A stretch of 6,160 nt of DNA from an uncultured Chitinophagaceae bacterium (lineage in GTDB: Bacteria; Bacteroidota; Bacteroidia; Chitinophagales; Chitinophagaceae). The DNA lies in the NCBI GenBank assembly GCA_946479005.1, contig CAMLEM010000110.1, positions 1-6,160 on the forward strand. Reading direction: 5' to 3'. Each line of letters opens with the position of its first letter. The stretch's first letter is position 1. Positions 1-5,423 of this stretch are shown here, in pieces. The notes below the pieces were generated by a model. It saw nothing but the letters and a program-made list of their open reading frames with translations, had not been told where the DNA came from and ran no database searches. The translations under genes were made by a program, and so were the position numbers.

Positions 1-1404
1 AAAGATCTGGTTAAGCATTGCCGTTGCCGTTTCGAAATTCTCAGCTTTGAAGAACACCCAGCCCAGGCAAACAAAATGGAAGGTGACCAGGAGGGCGATG
101 GCATTGTACCAGCTTTTATTGTTGAAGCCGGAGAATGCCTTCCCGGTAAGCAGCATCCAGATCTTATGAATGGCGAGCCCGATACCGTGGAGGGCGCCCC
201 AGATAATGAAGTTCCAGCTGGCTCCGTGCCAGAATCCACCCAACAACATTGTGGCCAGCAGGTTCAGGTTGGTTGAAACACCTGCCCGGTCTTTTTTCAG
301 AATGGAAGGCAGGATGAAAAGCAGGATAATGCCGAGGCTGATCAGGCCCGCACCCACATAGGTCAATCCCAACAGGTGCACCCCGGCCATAATCACACCG
401 AATACGAAAAGGGCGGCGAACAGAAAGGTACCGAAGCTGGCCTTTCGGTTACCACCCAGCGGAATGTAGAGATAATCCCGCAGCCAGCTTGAAAGGGAGA
501 TATGCCATCTTCGCCAAAACTCCGTGATGCTTTTACTCTGGTAAGGAGACAGAAAATTGGTAGGGATCGAGAAACCCAGCCAACGGGCGATTCCGAGGGC
601 TATATCACTGTAGCCGCTAAAATCGCAATAGATCACGATTGCATATCCATATACGGCGAAAAGGTTTTCCAAACCGGTGTAACGTGCAGGGTCATCGAAT
701 ATGTAATTGACATAATTAAGGGTCAGGTAATCGGAGATGATCAGTTTCTTGAACATCCCGGAGATGATCAGGTAAAAGCCCTTGGCGAAATCCTTCTCCG
801 AGATCACATAAGGTTTGTTGATCTGGGGGAGAAAATCGTGGGCCCTTACGATGGGTCCCATCACGAGCTTGGGAAAGAAAGAAAGGAATAGAAGATAATC
901 GCTGAAACGGCGGGTGGGGACGAACTGCCCCCGGTAAACGTCGATCGTATAGCTGAGGTTCTCGAAAGTATAAAATGAAATACCCACCGGCAGCAGGATG
1001 TTGAGCGGGTTGAAGCCGGTGGAAAAAAGATCATTCGTAAGCGAGATGAAAAAATTAGTGTACTTGAAATACACCAGCATTCCCAGGTTGAAAACAATGC
1101 TCGCGACCAGGAGTAGTTTCTTTTTGACCTTGTTCTTTTGCGAATAGATGGCATTGGAAACGATGAAATCAACGCCCGCCGAGATGATCACGAGGGCCAC
1201 AAAATAACCGCTGGCTTTGTAGAAGAAATAAAGTGAGAAAAAACAGAAAATATATCGCCTGACCCGGAAATTGTTCCTGAACTGGTAATACAGAGCGATG
1301 AAGAGTGCGAAGAAAAGTACAAAGAAGCCATTGTTGAAAAGCAGGGGATTCTCGGCGTCGTACAGGAACTGCTCCAGAAAGGCTTGTATGTCGAATGATG
1401 GCAT
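1..1404 (-). CDS. MBOAT family O-acyltransferase (AlgI/DltB/PatA-like), 3' end missing
   Basis: This is a polytopic inner-membrane acyltransferase, 468 codons visible, running off the left edge. Family members of this type are about 470-500 residues, so little is missing. In the family, an acyl group (usually acetyl) is passed from the cytoplasm across the membrane to a periplasmic acceptor or partner enzyme. The reading frame shows hydrophobic segments throughout. Around residue 301 is the FWRRWHISLS motif followed by LRDYLYIPLGGN, and further on is FWHGASWNFIIWGALHG with histidines at about 393 and 406. The histidine in RWHIS and the one in WHG match the two invariant, functionally required histidines of DltB/AlgI-type proteins. 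The ATG at 1404 has an AAGGGGAG ribosome site just upstream and lies 12 nt after the SGNH stop, so the two are probably co-translated. The substrate cannot be read from this protein alone; peptidoglycan or an exopolysaccharide are the main options. Family assignment is firm, specificity is not. Confidence 0.95.
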   Translation of the reverse strand, partial: MPSFDIQAFLEQFLYDAENPLLFNNGFFVLFFALFIALYYQFRNNFRVRRYIFCFFSLYFFYKASGYFVALVIISAGVDFIVSNAIYSQKNKVKKKLLLVASIVFNLGMLVYFKYTNFFISLTNDLFSTGFNPLNILLPVGISFYTFENLSYTIDVYRGQFVPTRRFSDYLLFLSFFPKLVMGPIVRAHDFLPQINKPYVISEKDFAKGFYLIISGMFKKLIISDYLTLNYVNYIFDDPARYTGLENLFAVYGYAIVIYCDFSGYSDIALGIARWLGFSIPTNFLSPYQSKSITEFWRRWHISLSSWLRDYLYIPLGGNRKASFGTFLFAALFVFGVIMAGVHLLGLTYVGAGLISLGIILLFILPSILKKDRAGVSTNLNLLATMLLGGFWHGASWNFIIWGALHGIGLAIHKIWMLLTGKAFSGFNNKSWYNAIALLVTFHFVCLGWVFFKAENFETATAMLNQIF

Positions 1405-1407
1405 CAG

Positions 1408-1415
1408 CTCCCCTT
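1408..1415 (-). promoter_or_regulatory. Ribosome binding site for the MBOAT gene
   Basis: On the minus strand AAGGGGAG is followed by CTG and then the ATG at 1404. It lies in the 12-nt gap directly after the SGNH stop codon, which fixes the MBOAT start and suggests translational coupling. Confidence 0.6.
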
Positions 1416-1416
1416 T

Positions 1417-2760
1417 TTACGGATTGGTTTCGAGGTATTTTCGGTATTCCTGCATAATCGCTTCAAAAAAATATCTTCCCAAAACTTCGGCGCCGCGGTG
1501 ATTGGGATGCACATAATCCTTATTCGCGAGCGAAGGGTTTCTTGAAGCCCATTCCACGATGGAGTTTTTACCACCCATCGAAGCGAACTGATTGTAAAAG
1601 TTCGCTCCCTGCTCGTAAGCCAGTGCCGCCTGTATCTTCACCAGGGAATCAATACCCACCGCAGACTGGTACCTGCCATTGTAACGGAAGGCACGGTCAG
1701 CCGTACTGACTATCAGGATCTCGCTATTGGGAAAACAATTCCTGAACTTCCGGATGACGGGTGAAAGCGATTTACCGTACCAGTTGAAATTTTTATCATT
1801 CGGCCGGAACAGCAAATTGACACCGTACTGGAATATGATCAGGTCGTAAGGATTATTTTCTGCCACAGCGCTGAGGAAAACGGAATCCAGGCGGGCCAGC
1901 TCTATCCCTGTGATACCACGAAAGGAAAAATTATCGAGGATCACGCCATTGGACGTTTCGAAGCTGATGCCATAGACAGGCAAACCGGGATCGCCAACCT
2001 GCAGGCGTATGCTGTTGCTTCCGTCACGCGCCAATACAATACGATTCAGGAGTTTCGGTGCCGTCACGGCAAATGTTCCTCCATTCACAATGACCCTGGT
2101 GCCGTTCGAAGGGCCACAGATCAGGCTTTTCTCGAGAATGGCCGCACTGTCTAGAATGGTTTGGTCCCGCATTTCCACCCAATCTCCATTTCCCCTGAAA
2201 AGATGCCCGGAAAGATAGAGGCGTCCGCTGGCTTTGTTCTTGAAACTCTCATCCTCCCAGCCCCCGGAATAATTAGCCCAGGCGGACTGCCTGAATTTCG
2301 ACACAAGGGAAGTAATGGGGACAAATCCTACACCACTGCCTCCGAATTCTTCCTGCAATAGTTCGCGGATGGTCTGAGTCATCAGGTCGCCTTCTATCAT
2401 ACTATCTCCGAAATAGGCGATCCTGATCTTCGATCTTCCCGATTGTTTCAGCTGGTGAAGCTTTGCCACGAAGCTTCTCAGCGTGGGAAGGGTCGTGTCG
2501 CTGCTAAAATCCGTAATGTATCTTCCGCGCTGGAAAAGAGAAAAATCCTTCTGTGGTTTTTTTACAATGACCAGGGGACCTTCCTTACTGGCTGTGTCCA
2601 GGGGCAGGTCAGTAACATCTTCTTTTACAATATCAGAAATGAGGTTCACCCTCTTGAATGGCAGCCACTGGAAGCCGAAGAGATAGGCGGAAAAAGAAAA
2701 AAGCAGGTAAAGCGTTACACTGCTTAGTACAAAAAGAAGTACACGACGGTTACTGTTCAT
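1417..2760 (-). CDS. Membrane-anchored SGNH/GDSL hydrolase or acyltransferase with beta-rich insertion
   Basis: A 447-residue protein with an N-terminal membrane anchor (about residues 7-30) and a large extracytoplasmic part. SGNH block I is YFGDSMIEGD, with Ser120 as presumed nucleophile. Block III appears as QYGVN (Asn315), where the usual GxND aspartate is replaced. Block V is DYVHPN, giving the Asp415/His418 pair. Between block I and block III, about residues 160-290, is a region rich in short beta-like stretches, glycine and polar residues; this resembles the position of the carbohydrate-binding insertion in Ape1-type peptidoglycan O-acetylesterases, though I cannot prove the fold. SGNH proteins paired with MBOAT proteins either complete transfer of acetyl to a glycan (as PatB, AlgJ/AlgX) or remove it (as Ape1). 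It sits 12 nt from each neighbour between a glucosaminidase and an MBOAT gene, so it probably works on the same surface glycan. Transferase versus esterase is undecided. Confidence 0.88.
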   Translation of the reverse strand: MNSNRRVLLFVLSSVTLYLLFSFSAYLFGFQWLPFKRVNLISDIVKEDVTDLPLDTASKEGPLVIVKKPQKDFSLFQRGRYITDFSSDTTLPTLRSFVAKLHQLKQSGRSKIRIAYFGDSMIEGDLMTQTIRELLQEEFGGSGVGFVPITSLVSKFRQSAWANYSGGWEDESFKNKASGRLYLSGHLFRGNGDWVEMRDQTILDSAAILEKSLICGPSNGTRVIVNGGTFAVTAPKLLNRIVLARDGSNSIRLQVGDPGLPVYGISFETSNGVILDNFSFRGITGIELARLDSVFLSAVAENNPYDLIIFQYGVNLLFRPNDKNFNWYGKSLSPVIRKFRNCFPNSEILIVSTADRAFRYNGRYQSAVGIDSLVKIQAALAYEQGANFYNQFASMGGKNSIVEWASRNPSLANKDYVHPNHRGAEVLGRYFFEAIMQEYRKYLETNP

Positions 2761-2764
2761 ACGT

Positions 2765-2770
2765 TCCCTT
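2765..2770 (-). promoter_or_regulatory. Ribosome binding site for the SGNH gene
   Basis: AAGGGA on the minus strand lies 4 nt before the ATG at 2760, within the 12-nt gap after the glucosaminidase stop. It supports that start and operon-coupled translation. Confidence 0.5.
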
Positions 2771-2772
2771 AC

Positions 2773-3270
2773 CTAGGGAGACGCTAATTTATTCTTTTTT
2801 ATTGTAGAGAGAACCCTGGACTTCCAGGTTTCAGGAACTTCTGAATAGCCTACCTTACTCAACGCCTCGATCCAAAGCGTGGGGTTGGTGTTTCCTTTCA
2901 GCTTTTCATAGAATTTTTTCTTCTTGACCAGCTTGCAGAAATCTTTATAGGATTCACGCGGATGTTCGTATTGCTTGTAACGCGACTTTACGGTCGTGAG
3001 TTTATTCTTGCCCACGATACCGAAATGGTTATTCAGCAACTTCGCGTTCCTGCTGGTTCCGGACCCGGATTCCAGGATGGCCACACCAAGCATTACTGCA
3101 GCCGGGATCCCGTATTCAGCTGAAAGGGAATCGGCGTATGGCTTATAGGTTTGCACGTACCTGGTCTGGGCAAAACCCGCCTGGCTGAAACCAAAAAGAA
3201 ACCCGATAACAAGAATTGATTTGAAAAAGTGAGATGCTCGTCCGGGCATCCCAGGGATTAGCTTCTTCAT
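2773..3270 (-). CDS. Secreted glucosaminidase-domain protein (GH73/FlgJ-like muramidase family)
   Basis: A small secreted enzyme, 165 residues from the preferred start, predicted to cleave the glycan strands of peptidoglycan. A signal peptide (MKKL start, hydrophobic SILVIGFLFGF, likely cut after GFA before QT at about residue 34) is followed by one glucosaminidase domain with no LysM or SH3 wall-binding module. The hallmark AILESGSG supplies the presumed catalytic Glu67, followed by NNHFGIVG, typical of the family. The C-terminus VGYSEVPETWKSRV is the usual end of the domain. The frame is open 57 nt further up to an ATG at 3327. I prefer the ATG at 3270 because it gives a normal signal peptide, and because the upstream codons coincide with a strong promoter match. 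A start at 3249 is also possible. It is first in a tight operon with the SGNH and MBOAT genes, suggesting that wall cutting and glycan acylation are linked. Exact bond specificity is unknown. Confidence 0.88.
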   Translation of the reverse strand: MKKLIPGMPGRASHFFKSILVIGFLFGFSQAGFAQTRYVQTYKPYADSLSAEYGIPAAVMLGVAILESGSGTSRNAKLLNNHFGIVGKNKLTTVKSRYKQYEHPRESYKDFCKLVKKKKFYEKLKGNTNPTLWIEALSKVGYSEVPETWKSRVLSTIKKNKLASP

Positions 3271-3275
3271 AAATG

Positions 3276-3307
3276 CAAAAGTAAAAAATCCAGCCCTGGC
3301 TGGCAAA
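3276..3307 (-). promoter_or_regulatory. Bacteroidota-type promoter for the glucosaminidase-SGNH-MBOAT operon
   Basis: Read on the minus strand, TTTG (3304-3307) is followed after 20 nt by TACTTTTG (3276-3283). These are full matches to the -33 TTTG and -7 TAnnTTTG elements recognised by the primary sigma factor of Bacteroidota. The -7 box ends only 5 nt before the ATG at 3270, so transcription would begin at or next to the start codon. No Shine-Dalgarno sequence precedes that ATG, which fits a leaderless or nearly leaderless message. Inferred from sequence match only. Confidence 0.6.
3290..3303. promoter_or_regulatory. Palindrome CCAGCC-CT-GGCTGG inside the promoter spacer, possible operator
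   Basis: A perfect inverted repeat with 6-bp arms and a 2-nt centre fills the upstream part of the spacer between the -33 and -7 boxes of the minus-strand promoter. Its position suits a repressor or other dimeric regulator binding over the promoter. GC-rich arms stand out from the AT-rich surroundings. No regulator gene for it is visible in the window. Confidence 0.4.
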
Positions 3308-3325
3308 CCTTTGCTTATATTACTC

Positions 3326-3338
3326 ATTGATAATCAAT
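3326..3338. promoter_or_regulatory. 13-bp palindrome ATTGAT-A-ATCAAT in the divergent intergenic region
   Basis: A perfect inverted repeat with 6-bp arms around a single A. It lies 18 nt upstream of the -33 box of the minus-strand promoter, and about 70-90 nt upstream of the plus-strand promoter. It could be an activator or operator site shared by the two divergent genes, but AT-rich palindromes of this size also arise by chance. Confidence 0.25.
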
Positions 3339-3405
3339 TAACTATTTCATTATCGCCTAGGTCTCAGTGCCTTATGGTAAGCGTCAAATTATAGTTTTCT
3401 ATGCA

Positions 3406-3436
3406 TCTGATTTTCAGGGGTTCAGCACTAACTTTG
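3406..3436 (+). promoter_or_regulatory. Bacteroidota-type promoter for the PAP2-like gene
   Basis: TAACTTTG (3429-3436) matches the -7 consensus TAnnTTTG fully. TCTG (3406-3409), 19 nt upstream, matches the -33 TTTG at three of four bases. The -7 box ends 6 nt before the ATG at 3443, again predicting a transcript with almost no leader. This supports 3443 rather than the in-frame ATG at 3401, because a message starting here would lack the 3401 codon. Confidence 0.5.
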
Positions 3437-3442
3437 GTGCTT

Positions 3443-4144
3443 ATGAACAGACTGGTCGTTGATGAAGCAGCAAAACTGCGTGAATTTCGTGAGATCGTCC
3501 CCCAGCCGGGGATGGTGAGGGTGATTGCAAAGATCATTTCCTGGATCTTTCATCCCGTTTTTTTGCCCGTTTACCTGGTCCTTTTCCTGGCCTTCGAGCA
3601 TCCTTACCTGTTCATTGGTTATGATGCCTGGCAGAAAGCGAGAGTGGTAATGATGGCGGCCCTGATGTTCACTTTTTTTCCGGTGGTGACCATTTTACTC
3701 CTGAAGGGTTTGAAATTCATTGACAGCATTTACCTGGAAACGCAGCGTGACCGTGTAATCCCCTTTATCGCCACGATGATCTGGTATTTCTGGATCTGGT
3801 ATGTATGGAAAAATATGGCGAATGTACCTGATGCGGTGGAGATGCCCCGGCCGGCCGTTCAGTTTGCTCTCGCCTGTTTCATTTCCACCATCCTGGGACT
3901 AATGCTGAACATACGGATAAAGGTGAGCCTGCACGCCATCGCCTGCGGTGTGGTGTGCACATTTATGATCCTGCTCGCTTTCAATGAAGGTCTATATTTC
4001 GGCATCTACCTGGCCGCCGCCATCTTTATCACCGGTTTGGTCTGCACGGCGCGGTTTATCGTTTCGGATCATAGCCCGGCCGAGATCTATATGGGGTTGT
4101 TGACCGGTGTATTGTCAATGCTGCTCGCTTCCTGGCTGGGCTGA
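3443..4144 (+). CDS. PAP2-related multi-pass membrane protein (Bacteroidota type)
   Basis: A hydrophobic protein of 233 residues from the preferred start, with about six membrane segments. PAP2 enzymes remove phosphate from membrane lipids such as phosphatidate or undecaprenyl diphosphate. Remnants of the three PAP2 motifs can be placed in order: QRDRVIP (about 101-107) for motif I, IKVSLHA with His164 for motif II, and ARFIVSDHSPAEIYMG with Arg204, His210 and Glu214 for motif III. The final acidic residue is Glu rather than the classical Asp, and motifs I and II differ from KxxxxxxRP and PSGH, so catalytic activity is uncertain. An in-frame ATG lies at 3401, but the promoter match favours 3443. 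The gene is divergent from the glucosaminidase operon. Its last 58 bp overlap the end of the convergent kinase gene, covering the motif III region. A role in recycling the lipid carrier for wall or surface glycan synthesis would suit the neighbours but is only inference. Confidence 0.8.
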   Translation: MNRLVVDEAAKLREFREIVPQPGMVRVIAKIISWIFHPVFLPVYLVLFLAFEHPYLFIGYDAWQKARVVMMAALMFTFFPVVTILLLKGLKFIDSIYLETQRDRVIPFIATMIWYFWIWYVWKNMANVPDAVEMPRPAVQFALACFISTILGLMLNIRIKVSLHAIACGVVCTFMILLAFNEGLYFGIYLAAAIFITGLVCTARFIVSDHSPAEIYMGLLTGVLSMLLASWLG

Positions 4145-5412
4145 TGATGCAGCACCGGTTGTTTTTCGGGGAGTAAGATCATAAAACAAGACCCCTCTGG
4201 TGAGCTCTCCGCGCGGATAAACCCACCGTGTTTTTCAATGATCTTTTTACAGATGGACAATCCCACGCCGGATCCTTCATACTCGTGGTAACTGTGAAGA
4301 CGCTTGAATACTTTGAAGATCTCTTCATTGTGCCTGGTATCAAAACCGATCCCATTGTCCCTGACAGTGATCTTGTAGAAGCCGGCTGATCGTTGGGAGG
4401 TGAACCCGTGTACCTCTTCCGGCGACATCTTTTCCGCATCAATGCGGATGACAGGCGCCACATCTTTCTTCCGGAACTTCAGGGCATTGCCCAAAAGGTT
4501 AAAGAAGAGTTGGTGCATCAGTCCCGGAATGGCGTAAATGACTGGCAGCTTGCCATAGGTGACCGTTGCATTTGTCTTCTCGATCTCCACCTCCATCTCG
4601 TGGACAATATCCTTTAAAACCAACTTGAGGTCTGTTTTCTTGAATCCCGCCGAGTTCACTGAATGCCTGGAAAAATCCAGCAGGTTATTGATGAGCGACT
4701 GCATCCTTCGTGAAGCGCTGATGATCCGGGAAAAATATTTTTCCGATTCCTCATCGTGTTGCTTTTTCACCATAATCTTGTCACTAAACATCTGGATCTT
4801 TCGCAAAGGCTCCTGGAGATCGTGGGAAGCCATATAAGCGAACTGGTCCAGCTCTTCATTCATCTGCCTTAAGTGATCATTGTTCTCTATCAACTGCCGG
4901 TTGAGGATGTTCACCTTTTCTTCGGATAATTTCCTCTCATCAATCTCTTTCTGCAGTGACTGGTTCGCGGCAAGGAGCTTCTGCTCCTGCTGCTTCAATT
5001 GCAGGTTCTTCCGGTAAAGCTCCACGAAGACGCCCACTTTCGCTCTTAGTAATTCAGGGTTGATGGGCTTATAGATATAATCCACACCCCCCATCCGGTA
5101 TCCCCGGAACATATGATCCTCATCATTGCTGAAGGCCGTAATGAAGATGATGGGTATGCTCCGAAGTTTTTCACGTTCATAGATGATCGTGGCAGTCTCA
5201 AACCCGTTGAGATCCGGCATCTGCACATCCATCAGGATCAGTGAGAAATCGTGCTCCGTAAGGAGGATCTTCAGCGCCGCCCTTCCTGAATTTGCCTTGA
5301 TGATCGAATAGTCATCTTTTTCCAGGATCGCCTCTATGGAAAAGAGATTATCCTCACGGTCGTCCACCACGAGTAACTTGACTTTCGGTTTTTTCGCCTC
5401 TTTTGTTTCCAT
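4087..5412 (-). CDS. REC-coiled coil-histidine kinase (response regulator/sensor kinase fusion)
   Basis: A soluble 441-residue signalling protein with reversed hybrid order. An N-terminal receiver (about 11-130) has acidic pocket Asp17/Asp18, phospho-acceptor Asp62 in LMDVQMPD, Thr92 and Lys115 in YKP. A coiled coil (about 132-192) leads to a HisKA domain with phospho-accepting His197 in MASHDLQEPLRKI. The HATPase domain shows N-box Asn305/Asn309, DNGIGF (352-357) and GSGVGLSI (380-387). There is no membrane segment or PAS/GAF sensor, so the receiver is probably the input, phosphorylated by a partner kinase. It lies 9 nt after the hybrid kinase gene, with AAGGAG overlapping that stop, which suggests a phosphorelay pair. 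After the ATPase domain (ending FMILLPEK) is a polar tail rich in Q, N, P and S; its last 18 residues overlap the PAP2-like gene on the other strand. The target of its signal is unknown. Confidence 0.92.
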   Translation of the reverse strand: METKEAKKPKVKLLVVDDREDNLFSIEAILEKDDYSIIKANSGRAALKILLTEHDFSLILMDVQMPDLNGFETATIIYEREKLRSIPIIFITAFSNDEDHMFRGYRMGGVDYIYKPINPELLRAKVGVFVELYRKNLQLKQQEQKLLAANQSLQKEIDERKLSEEKVNILNRQLIENNDHLRQMNEELDQFAYMASHDLQEPLRKIQMFSDKIMVKKQHDEESEKYFSRIISASRRMQSLINNLLDFSRHSVNSAGFKKTDLKLVLKDIVHEMEVEIEKTNATVTYGKLPVIYAIPGLMHQLFFNLLGNALKFRKKDVAPVIRIDAEKMSPEEVHGFTSQRSAGFYKITVRDNGIGFDTRHNEEIFKVFKRLHSYHEYEGSGVGLSICKKIIEKHGGFIRAESSPEGSCFMILLPEKQPVLHHQPSQEASSIDNTPVNNPI

Positions 5413-5417
5413 CTTTA

Positions 5418-5423
5418 CTCCTT
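5418..5423 (-). promoter_or_regulatory. Ribosome binding site of the REC-kinase gene, overlapping the upstream stop
   Basis: AAGGAG on the minus strand shares bases with the TAA stop of the hybrid kinase (5422-5424) and lies 5 nt before the ATG at 5412. It is a strong site for a Bacteroidota and indicates translational coupling of the two kinases. Confidence 0.65.

Noticed and set aside
502..891. Plus-strand open frame of 129 codons
   Set aside because: It lies entirely inside the MBOAT gene on the opposite strand, codon for codon in register with it, and its translation resembles no protein family I know.
2443..2727. Plus-strand open frame of 94 codons
   Set aside because: It is antisense to the well-supported SGNH gene, with no promoter or ribosome site and no recognisable domain.
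3271..3327. Extending the glucosaminidase to the ATG at 3327
   Set aside because: The added 19 residues would precede a normal signal peptide, and the DNA there carries a promoter match and a palindrome instead.
3329..3354. GATAAT...ATTATC inverted repeat with a 14-nt loop
   Set aside because: The arms are short and AT-only apart from one pair, and it overlaps the better 13-bp palindrome; too weak for a terminator or a confident operator.
2772..3361. Two copies of CCTAGG (2772-2777 and 3356-3361)
   Set aside because: They are short six-base palindromes at unrelated positions, one overlapping a stop codon; nothing indicates a functional pair.
3401..3442. Extending the PAP2-like protein to the ATG at 3401
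   Set aside because: The extra 14 codons overlap a TAnnTTTG promoter match and there is no ribosome site. It remains possible, but less likely than 3443.
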